A stretch of DNA of 38,514 nt from Bacteroidia bacterium (GTDB lineage Bacteria; Bacteroidota; Bacteroidia; Bacteroidales; Prolixibacteraceae), in contig JAPLDR010000097.1 in the NCBI GenBank assembly GCA_026391655.1, positions 3,661 through 42,174 on the forward strand, written 5' to 3'. Every line of letters starts with the position of its first letter. The first letter of the stretch is position 1. The notes under the pieces are model-generated. The model made no database searches and was not told the DNA's origin. It worked only from the letters and a program-made list of their open reading frames with translations. Of this stretch, positions 16,286 to 25,793 are shown piece by piece. The translations under genes and the position numbers were made by a program.

Positions 16286-17383
16286 ATGAGAAAAGCCGGA
16301 TTTCAAATTAAAGCATTGTTGCTGTTGATCTTCCTCTTCCTGAACACGGTTCAGGGGCAATCGCAGCATCGCGTAGTATTGCTACATCCTACCGTGAGTA
16401 ATATCGAGAATATGGTATGGATGGTTGAAAATAAGATCATCGATATTCCCGGAGTGGAGTTGCTTGGTGTATATTATGCGAAAGAAGCGTATAATTATTC
16501 TGCTTCTGAAAAATATCTGGCTGAACATCATATAAATAACTATAAGCTCCTTAAAATTGCTGGTGATATCAGGCCTGCAGAGATTTATCGGGAAAACAGT
16601 TGTACCACGGCTTTCCGAAAACTATTCGAAGAGTCGGATGCCATACTTTTCTTTGGTGGCCCCGATATTCCTGCTGCAATTTATGGTGAAGAGCAACACT
16701 TACTTACAGTCGTGACTGATCCGCATCGTCATTATTTCGAAACCTCGTTGTTTTTCCACCTGATTGGCGGAAGCCGAAACCCTGGATTTAAACCGTTTTT
16801 AACTGATAATCCCGATTTTATTATCAGGGCATTTTGTCTGGGTATGCAAACCATGAATGTGGCAGCAGGAGGAACTTTGATCCAGGATATTCCGATGGAA
16901 ACCTATCACCTCTACACATTAGAAAAAGTTGCAGCACAGCCAGTTGAAAATCAGCATCGAAGTTATGTTTCGCCCTTATATCCCCTTGATGATTTGTTTG
17001 GAGGCAATTTTCACCCGATCAGAATTGCGAAAACCGGATATCTTCAGGAAATCGCCGGAATGTCGGGTGCTACTACACCAAAAGTGCTGAGTTACCATCA
17101 CCAGGCAGTTGAACGTTTGGGCTCAAATCTGAAGGTGATTGCTAAATCTATGGACAAAAAAATTATTGAGGGTTTACAACATACTGAATTTAAAAATGTT
17201 GTAGGTGTTCAGTTTCATCCGGAACCCTCATCACTGTATAAGCCCGAAACAAAATATACAACTGTGCCGGGAAACCCTTTTCCCCCCAACGAAATGCTGT
17301 TAAAATCAAACAGCCTGAAATTTCACAAGTTGTTTTGGAAAGATTTCTCTGAAAAGGTGATAAAAAGCAGACGTCTCAAATAA
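16286..17383 (+). CDS. Secreted class I glutamine-amidotransferase-like (peptidase C26-type) protein
   Basis: A 365-residue exported protein with a class I amidotransferase fold. The signal peptide is IKALLLLIFLFLNTVQGQ. Motifs: FFGGPDIPAAIYGE (as in gamma-glutamyl-GABA hydrolases), nucleophile Cys184 in RAFCLGMQTMNVAAGGTLIQDI, SYHHQAVERLG, and the His311-x-Glu313 pair in VGVQFHPEPSS. The complete Cys-His-Glu triad suggests an active gamma-glutamyl hydrolase. Export makes a role on peptides or cell-wall material more likely than cytoplasmic amide transfer. It converges with cvpA, 16 bp apart. Confidence 0.85.
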   Translation: MRKAGFQIKALLLLIFLFLNTVQGQSQHRVVLLHPTVSNIENMVWMVENKIIDIPGVELLGVYYAKEAYNYSASEKYLAEHHINNYKLLKIAGDIRPAEIYRENSCTTAFRKLFEESDAILFFGGPDIPAAIYGEEQHLLTVVTDPHRHYFETSLFFHLIGGSRNPGFKPFLTDNPDFIIRAFCLGMQTMNVAAGGTLIQDIPMETYHLYTLEKVAAQPVENQHRSYVSPLYPLDDLFGGNFHPIRIAKTGYLQEIAGMSGATTPKVLSYHHQAVERLGSNLKVIAKSMDKKIIEGLQHTEFKNVVGVQFHPEPSSLYKPETKYTTVPGNPFPPNEMLLKSNSLKFHKLFWKDFSEKVIKSRRLK

Positions 17384-17399
17384 GAAATGGTAATCCTAC

Positions 17400-17927
17400 C
17401 TAAGTTGAAGGATTTTTAGGTGATTTCTCAGGCATCTTCTCTTTTTCTGCTTTCAGGAATGGAAAAATATTGGGAGCCATGTTTTCGATCGGCCCATAAA
17501 ACCTCGATTCCACTTTTGCTTTCTCGGGAATGATGGTAATTGTAAAATCCTCGATTTTTGAGATAATGATCATCAGGATGCTAAGGATGAATGCTGCCTT
17601 TAAGGCACCGAATATAGCACCGGCCAGTCGGCTGAAAATGTTGAGTGCTATCGCTTCTACGAATTTTTCGGTGAGCGTTGCAATCAAGTGAACCAGAATG
17701 ACCACAAAAACAAAAACCAGGATAAATGACACAAGGCGCATGGAGTCGTTGCTCCAGGTAAGGTATCTTGACAACCAATGCTGAACCAAACCTGAAAATT
17801 CAACTGCAGCCCAAATTCCCAGTATCAATGAGGCTATTGAGGCCAGTTCCACAAAAAAGCCTTTAGTAAAGCCATTGACGGCAGCACCTACGAGGAGGAC
17901 TACCAAAACGATATCGACCACATTCAT
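17400..17927 (-). CDS. cvpA: CvpA family membrane protein
   Basis: A 175-residue inner-membrane protein with four hydrophobic segments. The N-terminus VDIVLVVLLVGAAVNGFTKGFFVELASIASLILGIWAA is the diagnostic CvpA sequence, followed by LVSFILVFVFVVILVHLIATL and LAGAIFGALKAAFILSILMIII. The C-terminal tail is soluble and Lys/Glu/Pro-rich. CvpA proteins are linked to colicin V production and envelope maintenance in other bacteria. It is a single gene here. Confidence 0.9.
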   Translation of the reverse strand: MNVVDIVLVVLLVGAAVNGFTKGFFVELASIASLILGIWAAVEFSGLVQHWLSRYLTWSNDSMRLVSFILVFVFVVILVHLIATLTEKFVEAIALNIFSRLAGAIFGALKAAFILSILMIIISKIEDFTITIIPEKAKVESRFYGPIENMAPNIFPFLKAEKEKMPEKSPKNPST

Positions 17928-18231
17928 GAGCGTATTATTTGTTTTTAAATAGCCTCATAAAACAACCATAAAATCGTTATCTCTATTTTGTGAGCATAAG
18001 TTCATGGATGTTTCATTCGGATAAGGTTTTATATTTGTCGCAATAAATTTATAAAAATTATCATAAGCACTCTGTGTAATTTGCGGAAAATTACTAAATT
18101 TCATCCGAATAATTCAATTTATTAACAGATGGAATAAAATTGGGAAGATGTCTTTGTAAAGAGTTGTAGCAGTTAAACATACTTCCTGATCTCCAAACTG
18201 ATTAACTTCAGATAAACAATCATCAAAGAGC
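17928..18231. other. Gene-free gap between cvpA and the GH3 gene
   Basis: AT-rich divergent gap of 304 bp. A TATATTTG at 18030-18037 (+) fits a -7 box about 190 bp before the GH3 start, which would give a long leader. No gene, terminator or repeat was recognised. Confidence 0.4.
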
Positions 18232-19755
18232 ATGGCTATAGTCAATTCGATTATAAACTGGATCAATTATAAACGCATTTACGAAATCGATCTCTACCGG
18301 GAACACGCCCGGGAGATTCAGGAGGAGGTGCTCTTTAATCTGTTAAATACAGCAAAAGGTACCGAATGGGGTGAAAAATACGATTACGCGAACACCAAAA
18401 CCTGGGCCTGCTTCAAAGAAAGAGTTCCAATTAGCCGTTACGAGACATTAGAACCTTTGATCAACCGTATGATTCAGGGCGATAAAAATGTTCTTTGGCC
18501 TGGTGTGATGAAATGGTTCGCCAAATCGTCGGGAACAACAAACGCTAAAAGCAAATATATACCGGTCTCGAAAGAGTCGCTCGACGACTGCCATTTCAGA
18601 GGAGGAAAAGATGTACTTGCCATTTATTATCGCAATTATCCCGAGGCATCCCTCCTTTCAGGAAAGAGTCTGACTTTGGGTGGTAGTCATCAGATAGCCA
18701 ACATAAGCAATAAGGCGTATTATGGTGATCTGTCTGCAATTATGATCGAAAACCTTCCGTTTTGGACCGATTTTCATCGCACACCCCCTACCGAAATTGC
18801 ATTGATTCCTGAGTTTGAAGAGAAAATTGCTCAAATCACAAAAACAGCTATAAATGAGAATGTTACATCTTTAGCTGGTGTTCCTTCGTGGTTCTTGGTA
18901 CTTCTGCGGTACATTCTCGAATATACGGGGAAGTCGAATATCCTTGAGGTATGGCCCAATCTGGAACTATTTATCCATGGCGGAATCTCTTTCGATCCGT
19001 ACCGGGGACAATATCATCGGATTATTCCCTCGGAGACAATGAATTATATGGAGACCTACAATGCATCAGAGGGTTTTTTTGCGATTCAGGATAATCCGGA
19101 AAGTTCTGATATGCTGCTGATGCTCGACTATGGCGTTTTCTATGAGTTTATTCATGTGTGCAATGTTGACGATGAACATCCCGTTACAATTCCGCTTTGG
19201 GAAGTTGAGATAGGGGTCAATTATGCCATGGTGATCTCTACGAACGGCGGACTTTGGCGATACATGATTGGCGATACGGTGATGTTTGCATCTAAAGATC
19301 CTTATAAACTGAAGATTACAGGTCGGACAAAACACTTTATCAATGCTTTTGGTGAGGAGGTAATTATCGATAATGCCGAGAGAGCCATCAAAGAAGCATG
19401 TGTCGCAACCGGGGCAATTATCAGCGATTATACTGCCGGACCAATTTTTATGAGCGAAAGTCAGGCAAAAGGGGCTCATCAATGGCTGATTGAATTCGAT
19501 ACGCCACCTCACAATCCGGATAAGTTCGCAACAATTCTCGATCTGAAATTGCAGGATTTAAACTCTGATTATGAGGCGAAAAGGCATAATAATGCGACGC
19601 TCGAAGCGCCACATGTTATGGCTGTAGCTAATGGTACTTTCATGCAATGGATGCGTGAACGGGGAAAAGTCGGCGGTCAGAATAAAGTACCCCGATTATC
19701 AAATAACAGGGAATATCTTGACAGTTTGCTTCGTATTCATGAATCGCTGAAATGA
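18232..19755 (+). CDS. GH3-family acyl-acid-amido synthetase-like protein
   Basis: A 507-residue cytoplasmic protein of the GH3 branch of the acyl-adenylate-forming superfamily, first known from plant auxin conjugation and common in Bacteroidota. ATP-binding motifs are KSSGTTNAKSKYIP (residues about 101-114), the second motif YNASEGFFAIQD, and YMIGDTVMF followed by KITGRTKHFINAFGEEVIID. The C-terminal KVGGQNKVPRLSNNREYLDSLL is also typical. These enzymes adenylate a carboxylic acid and pass it to an amino acid or another nucleophile; the bacterial substrate is unknown. It is transcribed alone with the deoxynucleoside kinase following. Confidence 0.93.
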   Translation: MAIVNSIINWINYKRIYEIDLYREHAREIQEEVLFNLLNTAKGTEWGEKYDYANTKTWACFKERVPISRYETLEPLINRMIQGDKNVLWPGVMKWFAKSSGTTNAKSKYIPVSKESLDDCHFRGGKDVLAIYYRNYPEASLLSGKSLTLGGSHQIANISNKAYYGDLSAIMIENLPFWTDFHRTPPTEIALIPEFEEKIAQITKTAINENVTSLAGVPSWFLVLLRYILEYTGKSNILEVWPNLELFIHGGISFDPYRGQYHRIIPSETMNYMETYNASEGFFAIQDNPESSDMLLMLDYGVFYEFIHVCNVDDEHPVTIPLWEVEIGVNYAMVISTNGGLWRYMIGDTVMFASKDPYKLKITGRTKHFINAFGEEVIIDNAERAIKEACVATGAIISDYTAGPIFMSESQAKGAHQWLIEFDTPPHNPDKFATILDLKLQDLNSDYEAKRHNNATLEAPHVMAVANGTFMQWMRERGKVGGQNKVPRLSNNREYLDSLLRIHESLK

Positions 19756-19919
19756 AATTTAAAGTTTAAATATCTGAAGTACAACACATAAAAATTAGAG
19801 CATTAAACTGAATTCTAAAACAGAAAATTAATGAAACGAGCATGTTCGCTAAACACTAACACGGATGAAAACTTTGCATGCGAGTTCCATCCGGCAATTA
19901 AAAAACAAATAATTCAAGG

Positions 19920-20555
19920 ATGAAAAAGGAAACCTCTACAATGCATATAGCTATAGCCGGAAATATAGGAGCCGGAAAAACAACACTGACCGGTATCCTG
20001 GCAAAGCATTACGGATGGGAAGCTCATTACGAAGAGGTGGATGGAAATCCATATCTAAATGATTTTTACCATGATATGCAGCGTTGGTCTTTCAATTTGC
20101 AGGTTTATTTCCTCAATAATCGTTTTAGCCAGATTATTGATTTTCGCCATTCGGGAAAAACGGTGATTCAGGATCGGACGATTTACGAAGATGCTGAGAT
20201 TTTTGCCCCGAACCTTCACGACATGGGGCTCATGAGTACCCGGGATTTCGAAACCTACCACACGCTTTTCGACCTTATGGGAAAGTTGATTCTGGCACCC
20301 GATCTGATTATTTATTTACGCGCTTCAATCCCAACGCTGGTTCAGCAAATTCAAAAACGGGGAAGAGATTATGAAGATTCAATCCGGCTCGATTATCTCA
20401 AGCAACTTAACCAACGTTACGAAGCATGGGCAACACGATACCGGCTGGGTAAAATGTTAGTGATTAATGTTGACGAACTTAATTTCGCTGATAATAAAGG
20501 AGATATGAGCAAGGTGATTGACCGTATCGATGCACAGCTTCATGGACTTTTCTAA
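19920..20555 (+). CDS. Deoxynucleoside kinase
   Basis: A 211-residue dNK-family kinase that phosphorylates deoxynucleosides for salvage. Motifs: P-loop GNIGAGKTTLT, EVDGNPYLNDFY with the substrate-site Glu/Asp, DMQRWSFNLQVYFLNNRF, the catalytic DRT in IQDRTIYEDAEIF, and the lid LIYLRASIPTLVQQIQKRGRDYE. It ends with the common RIDAQLHGLF. Met8 (19941) is an alternative start that would match the usual family N-terminus MHIAIAGNIG; the longer form is kept because AAGG sits directly before the first ATG. Which nucleosides it uses cannot be told. Confidence 0.92.
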   Translation: MKKETSTMHIAIAGNIGAGKTTLTGILAKHYGWEAHYEEVDGNPYLNDFYHDMQRWSFNLQVYFLNNRFSQIIDFRHSGKTVIQDRTIYEDAEIFAPNLHDMGLMSTRDFETYHTLFDLMGKLILAPDLIIYLRASIPTLVQQIQKRGRDYEDSIRLDYLKQLNQRYEAWATRYRLGKMLVINVDELNFADNKGDMSKVIDRIDAQLHGLF

Positions 20556-20857
20556 AAGCAGGAGACTTTGAGAAGATGAGAAAGTGAGAAGGTGAGATTT
20601 TTTGTGAGCAAAATGCACAATTTCTAAATTCGATAAACAACGCATCAGAAAGTCCTCACATTGTCGAATTGCCGAATTTTCAAATTGCCGAATTCCAGAC
20701 TTTAAGCTTACTAATTAACTACTTCAAAAACATCTTTATAAGCCGGGTAATACCGGCTTTTGTCATTTGCAGTTCTTTAAATAATTCGTACGATTGGGCT
20801 AAAATTTAGCCGTTGAAAATAAGCAGTAAAGTTTTTAACTAATTCTACTAATGTATT
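20556..20857. other. Gap with GAGA-rich repeat before the hut cluster
   Basis: 302 bp without a gene. It opens with a degenerate purine repeat (20561-20597, units like TGAGAAxx), then has two copies of ATTGCCGAATT, and a terminator (20740-20761). The last 95 bp are AT-rich and probably hold the hutH promoter, but no convincing box was found. Confidence 0.5.
20740..20761 (+). terminator. Rho-independent terminator upstream of hutH
   Basis: AAGCCGG (20740-20746) and CCGGCTT (20753-20759) form a 7-bp stem with a GTAATA loop, followed by T residues. It would end the deoxynucleoside kinase transcript and insulate the hut cluster. Confidence 0.75.
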
Positions 20858-22450
20858 ATGGAACAAACATATAAGCGCAACAATAATGGCTTCAGCTTCG
20901 GAGAAGATACACTCACAGCCGGTCTGGCACTGAAACTGGCTGCCGGAAAAATTATCGGTACAATAGGTCGGACGGCTACAGTTCGGATCATGAATAGCCG
21001 AAGAATTGTTGATGCCATTGTCGCCAATCATGAAACAGTTTATGGAATCAATACTGGTTTTGGTCCGCTTTGTACAACCATTATCTCAGAAAGCGATACC
21101 AAGAAATTGCAATTAAACTTGTTAAAGAGTCATAGCGTGGGCATAGGTGATCCCATCAATCCTGAACTGGCCAAACTGATGATGATCCTGAAAGTGCATG
21201 CTTTGGCTCATGGATATTCGGGCATTGCAATAAATACGCTTGAACGGATTATATGGCATATCAATCAGAACGTTATACCTGTTGTTCCGTCGCAGGGTTC
21301 TGTTGGCGCTTCGGGCGATCTGGCTCCGCTGGCTCATCTTTTTCTCCCTCTGACCGGAAATGGGAAAGTCCATTACAAAGGTAAATTGGTCGAAATGTGT
21401 AATCTGCTCAAAAAGTTTGGAATGACTCCTTTAGAGCTTGGAGCCAAGGAAGGTCTTGCATTGATTAATGGCACACAATTTATTGCAGCTCATGCGATAA
21501 AAGTTTTAGAAAGATTGCAGAACTGTCTCGATAATGCCGATTTGATTGCTGCAATGAATCTCGAGGCAATGTTGGGATCGGTAAAAACTTTTTCTCCGGA
21601 ATTACATGCGCTTCGGCCTTATCAGGGAATAATATATGTAGCAGAGCGGATGAGAATGCTCATTGGCGATTCTGAGATTGTACAGTCGCATAAGAATTGC
21701 TCACGGTTGCAGGATCCGTATTCTCTGAGATGTATCCCTCAGGTTCACGGAGCCTCGCGTAATGCCTGGCTTCACCTGAAGGAACTGTTGCGCATCGAGC
21801 TCAATTCGGTCACCGATAATCCAATCATTCTTCAGGATGGACGCGCGATCAGCGGTGGTAATTTTCATGGACAGCCACTGGCCATGGCTCTTGACTATGT
21901 TACTGTTGCTGCCGCGGAACTTGGAAATATTGCCGACCGACGTATTTATTTGTCGCTTAACGATTCTATCGAAGGATTACCTAAACTTTTAATGCGCGAA
22001 ACCGGGCTGAATTCAGGTTTTATGATTCCGCAATACACAACAGCAGCCTTAGTCAGCGAAAATAAAAGTTTCTGTTTTCCGGCCAGTGCCGACAGTATTC
22101 CTACCTCGATGGGTCAGGAAGATCATGTAAGTATGGGGTCGATCAGCGCCCGAAAAGCGCTTATGGTGATTGATAACCTCGAAAAAATACTGGGAATTGA
22201 ACTTTTCTGTGCGGCGCAGGGTTTCGATTTCAGGAAACCTCTCAAATCGGGAGGAATCATCGATGAATGCCATCGTTTTGTCAGGCAGACCATTCCATTT
22301 GCCGAATCTGATCACATCATGTCAGACGAAATGAATAAAGCGATCAATCTGGTTAAAAATAAAACCTTGATAGCCGTTTCCGGGAAAATCGCTAAAAAAC
22401 TGAAAATCAATCTTAAAAACGAACATGATGAATTATTCGGAATTTATTAA
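20858..22450 (+). CDS. hutH: Histidine ammonia-lyase
   Basis: First step of histidine use: deaminates L-histidine to urocanate. At 530 residues it is slightly long for the family. The cofactor-forming Ala-Ser-Gly triad is in [14 protein letters not shown] (151-153), which cyclises to the MIO group. The catalytic Tyr region is [11 protein letters not shown] (Tyr62), with NGTQF, DNP and QEDHVSMG further on. The C-terminus overlaps the hutU start by 26 bp, a sign of coupled translation. It opens the hutH-hutU-hutI-ftcD cluster; no HutC-type repressor gene is in the window. Confidence 0.96.
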   Translation: MEQTYKRNNNGFSFGEDTLTAGLALKLAAGKIIGTIGRTATVRIMNSRRIVDAIVANHETVYGINTGFGPLCTTIISESDTKKLQLNLLKSHSVGIGDPINPELAKLMMILKVHALAHGYSGIAINTLERIIWHINQNVIPVVPSQGSVGASGDLAPLAHLFLPLTGNGKVHYKGKLVEMCNLLKKFGMTPLELGAKEGLALINGTQFIAAHAIKVLERLQNCLDNADLIAAMNLEAMLGSVKTFSPELHALRPYQGIIYVAERMRMLIGDSEIVQSHKNCSRLQDPYSLRCIPQVHGASRNAWLHLKELLRIELNSVTDNPIILQDGRAISGGNFHGQPLAMALDYVTVAAAELGNIADRRIYLSLNDSIEGLPKLLMRETGLNSGFMIPQYTTAALVSENKSFCFPASADSIPTSMGQEDHVSMGSISARKALMVIDNLEKILGIELFCAAQGFDFRKPLKSGGIIDECHRFVRQTIPFAESDHIMSDEMNKAINLVKNKTLIAVSGKIAKKLKINLKNEHDELFGIY

Positions 22451-24101
22451 AAAATACGCCACACATCCCAACTATAAGGCTCCTACAGGAAATCTGTTAC
22501 ATGCAAAATCGTGGCAAACTGAAGCGCCGCTGAGGATGTTACTCAACAACCTCAATCGTCAGGTGGCTGAAAACCCCGAAGAACTTGTGGTTTACGGCGG
22601 TACAGGTCAGGCCGCGCGGAATCCCGAAGCATTATTGCAGATTATTAAATGTCTGCTAGAACTGGATGAAGACCATAGTTTGTTGGTTCAATCGGGCAAA
22701 GCGGTGGGAATTGTCCGGACACATCCCGAAGCGCCAAGGGTATTCATTGCAAACAGCAATCTTGTGCCGGCCTGGGCTACATGGAATCATTTCGAAAAGC
22801 TGAAAAGCGAGGGATTGATGATGTACGGCCAGATGACTGCCGGAAGCTGGATCTATATTGGTACACAGGGAATTCTGCAAGGGACATACGAAACTTTTGT
22901 AGCCTGCGGCGAGAAATATTTCAAAGGCGACCTGAAACATAAACTACTAGTTTCTGGCGGTCTCGGCGGTATGGGTGGAGCTCAGCCGCTGGCTGCAACA
23001 ATGGCCGGCGCCACATTTCTTGGGGTTGATATTGATCCTGAACGAATTAAAAAGAGATTGGCTTCGGGTTATATCGACTATATTTCCTATTCTTATGATG
23101 AAGCTATAGCAATGGTTCTTAAGGCTAAAGAAAAAGGTGAAGCCATTTCCATGGGACTTGTTGCTGATATTGGCGACACGCTTGAGCAATTACTCATCGA
23201 TGGAATAATTCCCGATGTTGTCACGGATCAGACTTCTGCCCACGACCCTTTGCATGGATATGTACCTAATGATCTTACACTTGATCAGGCAAAAGCTCTT
23301 CGAAAAGCTGATCCCGAAAAATATAAAAAACTGTCGGTGAAGAGCATGGCGCGACATGTCGGGTTTATGCTCGAAATGAAGCGGCAAGGGAGTATTGTGT
23401 TCGATTACGGCAATAACCTTCGTGAAATGGCCAGACAGGGAGGAGAAAATAATGCGTTTGACTTCGACGGATTTATTCCTGAATTTATCCGGCCACTCTT
23501 TTGCGATGGAAAGGGTCCTTTTCGTTGGGCTGCATTATCGGGTGATCCTGAAGATATTCGAATTACAGATCGTGCCCTGATTGAAGCTTTTCCGGAAAAT
23601 ATACATATGATCAACTGGTTGCATAAAGCAGAAGAACGAGTTGAATTTCAGGGTCTTCCTGCCCGAATCTGCTGGCTGGGAATGGGCGAACGCGAAAAAG
23701 CAGGAGTTTTGTTCAATAATCTTGTGAAAGAAGGGAAAGTAAAAGCACCAATCGTCATCGGGCGCGATCATCTTGATTGTGGTTCAGTCGCTTCACCTAA
23801 CCGGGAAACAGAAAAAATGATGGATGGAAGCGATGCGGTTTCCGACTGGCCACTCCTGAATCTTATGGCCAACACGGGTGGAGGTGCAACATGGGTATCG
23901 TTCCATCACGGCGGTGGAGTCGGGATGGGATATTCGCAACATGCCGGTATGGTTGTTCTGGCCGATGGATCCGAAAGGGCAAAAACCTGCATCCGGAGGG
24001 TGTTGTATAATGACCCTGCAATGGGAATATTCAGGCACAACGATGCAGGTTATACTAAAGCTGAAGAGAATATGAAAACGTTTAATCTTGATTTTCGGTG
24101 A
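22425..24101 (+). CDS. hutU: Urocanate hydratase
   Basis: Second step of histidine use: converts urocanate to imidazolonepropionate with tightly bound NAD. A 558-residue protein with [36 protein letters not shown], the NAD-binding [33 protein letters not shown], and the active-site region [34 protein letters not shown] with its conserved Cys. The start overlaps hutH; ATG codons at 22425 and 22428 are both usable. Full length and intact by eye. Confidence 0.96.
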   Translation: MMNYSEFIKKYATHPNYKAPTGNLLHAKSWQTEAPLRMLLNNLNRQVAENPEELVVYGGTGQAARNPEALLQIIKCLLELDEDHSLLVQSGKAVGIVRTHPEAPRVFIANSNLVPAWATWNHFEKLKSEGLMMYGQMTAGSWIYIGTQGILQGTYETFVACGEKYFKGDLKHKLLVSGGLGGMGGAQPLAATMAGATFLGVDIDPERIKKRLASGYIDYISYSYDEAIAMVLKAKEKGEAISMGLVADIGDTLEQLLIDGIIPDVVTDQTSAHDPLHGYVPNDLTLDQAKALRKADPEKYKKLSVKSMARHVGFMLEMKRQGSIVFDYGNNLREMARQGGENNAFDFDGFIPEFIRPLFCDGKGPFRWAALSGDPEDIRITDRALIEAFPENIHMINWLHKAEERVEFQGLPARICWLGMGEREKAGVLFNNLVKEGKVKAPIVIGRDHLDCGSVASPNRETEKMMDGSDAVSDWPLLNLMANTGGGATWVSFHHGGGVGMGYSQHAGMVVLADGSERAKTCIRRVLYNDPAMGIFRHNDAGYTKAEENMKTFNLDFR

Positions 24102-24193
24102 TCAGGTAAGTTTGAGTTTTATGCTGATTGTAGTAATTCATTCATGTTTTAAATATCCAGGAAAATGGATTTCTTGTCTGACTATCTGTTCTG

Positions 24194-24333
24194 TTTAACC
24201 TCTACGAGGTATAATATGATATCGGGAAATCTTTTATCTACAAAACTTAATCGCCTACGGCGAATTCCGCGTAGCGGATATAGTATTGTAGAATAGAAAG
24301 TTGCAAAATATGCATTTCCTCGTAGAGGATTAA
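24194..24333. repeat. CTACG-module palindromic repeat between hutU and hutI
   Basis: CCTCTACGAGG (24199-24209) and its exact complement CCTCGTAGAGG (24318-24328) bound a 130-bp element, flanked by TTAAC-like bases on both sides. Inside are two more CTACG-like modules, CGCCTACGGCG and CGCGTAGCG, so the element is made of four related units. It interrupts the hut cluster without touching a coding region. Confidence 0.7.
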
Positions 24334-24383
24334 CAATTTTTCCATACATTGCAAGTTAATTGTTTTTCAATTTATTTTGCATC

Positions 24384-25634
24384 ATGATAAAAACCAAAAT
24401 AATAGGCCCTTTCGTTCAGCTTTTGACGATGGACAATATTCCATTGAAGGGAAGCGTGAACGATAGTCAGCTCGAAATCATCCCCAATGGCGGGGTGGTA
24501 GTTTGCGAAGGAAAAATTGTAAAAACGGGGAATTTCGAACAACTCTGTTATGAGTTCAGAGATCAGCATACGATTATTGATCGTATTGATAAAGATATGG
24601 TTGCCATACCCGGAATGGTCGATCCGCACACGCATATTTGCTGGGCAGGCAGTCGTGCAATGGATTATTCGCTCCGGTTAGCCGGGAAAAGTTACCTCGA
24701 AATCGCTCAAAGTGGCGGGGGTATTGGCGATACAGTGACGAAAACAAGGGCTGCCACTATAGCCGAACTCGAATCCTTGCTCACCGAACGCGCAATTGCT
24801 CATCTAAATAATGGCGTGACCACCATTGAAGTAAAAAGTGGCTATTGCTTAAACACCGAAGGTGAGCTTAAACTGCTGGAAGTAATCGGAAACGTGAATA
24901 AAACAATTCGTGTTGACCTGATTTCAACATGTCTTGCAGCTCATATCAAACCAAATGACTTTGAAGGTAAACCATCAGATTACCTGGAAAGTATTGTTAA
25001 CGAACTGCTTCCTGAAATTAAAAAACGAACACTCTCAAACCGGATTGATATCTATATCGACAATGGAGCATTTACAGTTAATGAAGCACGGGTTTATCTG
25101 AAACATGCAAAAAAGATGGGTTTCGATCTTGTCATACACGGAGATCAGTTTACCATCGGCGGTAGCTTGCTGGCTTGTGAGTTGGAGGCACTTTCAGTTG
25201 ATCATCTTGAAGCGGTTAATGACCTGGAAATTAAATTACTGTCAGCATCAAATGTGATTTCCATTGTACTACCGGGTGCCTCTCTGGGATTAGGCTGTGG
25301 ATTTGCTCCAGCCAGAAAGCTATTGGATGCAGGTTGTTCCCTGGCCATCGGCTCTGACTGGAATCCGGGTTCGGCGCCAATGGGAGATTTGTTGCTGCAA
25401 ACAGCAATTTTGGGTATCTTTGAGAAAATGACCATGGCTGAATCGTTGGCAGGAATTACTTTCAGGGCAGCAAGGGCGCTTGATTTGACTGACCGCGGCA
25501 TTTTAAAAGAGAGATTTCTGGCTGATCTTGCCGGATTTCCGACTTCCGATTACCGCGAGATTCTTTACAATCAGGGAAGTTTAAAACCTTCAGCGGTTTG
25601 GAAAAAGGGCGAAAATGTGAGGGTGAGAATATGA
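24384..25634 (+). CDS. hutI: Imidazolonepropionase
   Basis: Third step of histidine use: hydrolyses imidazolonepropionate to N-formimino-L-glutamate. A 416-residue amidohydrolase. The ATG at 24384 is chosen because the upstream in-frame TTG would add an odd hydrophobic leader. Metal and active-site motifs: DPHTHICWAGSR (His82, His84), the SGGGIGDTV substrate loop, VIHGDQFTIGG, SVDHLEAV and GSDWNPGSAPMG with the catalytic Asp. The last residues (KKGENVRVRI) are encoded by the start of a GAGA-rich intergenic repeat, so the C-terminus may have been rewritten by it. Confidence 0.95.
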   Translation: MIKTKIIGPFVQLLTMDNIPLKGSVNDSQLEIIPNGGVVVCEGKIVKTGNFEQLCYEFRDQHTIIDRIDKDMVAIPGMVDPHTHICWAGSRAMDYSLRLAGKSYLEIAQSGGGIGDTVTKTRAATIAELESLLTERAIAHLNNGVTTIEVKSGYCLNTEGELKLLEVIGNVNKTIRVDLISTCLAAHIKPNDFEGKPSDYLESIVNELLPEIKKRTLSNRIDIYIDNGAFTVNEARVYLKHAKKMGFDLVIHGDQFTIGGSLLACELEALSVDHLEAVNDLEIKLLSASNVISIVLPGASLGLGCGFAPARKLLDAGCSLAIGSDWNPGSAPMGDLLLQTAILGIFEKMTMAESLAGITFRAARALDLTDRGILKERFLADLAGFPTSDYREILYNQGSLKPSAVWKKGENVRVRI

Positions 25635-25650
25635 GATGGTGAGAAAAACT
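25612..25650. repeat. TGAGA-rich degenerate repeat at the 3' end of hutI
   Basis: Short units of the form GTGAGGGTGAGAATATGAGA run across the hutI stop codon. Similar tracts lie at 20561-20597 and 28970-29038, each just after the end of a gene. Confidence 0.5.
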
Positions 25651-25793
25651 GAATGGGGCTTTCAGAACGAAGCATATTCTTAATGCGCTGTTCAGCAAGC
25701 CGCCAGTCCCCAGTAGCCAGCACCTCAGGCAAATGGAATACTAAAAAATAAAGAGTTTTTGATCAGGTTTATTAATTTTTAATTTCTTCAAAA

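Noticed and set aside
19066-19512. 148-codon minus-strand frame inside the GH3 gene
   Set aside because: Shadow of the GH3 coding frame, whose motifs are complete on the plus strand.
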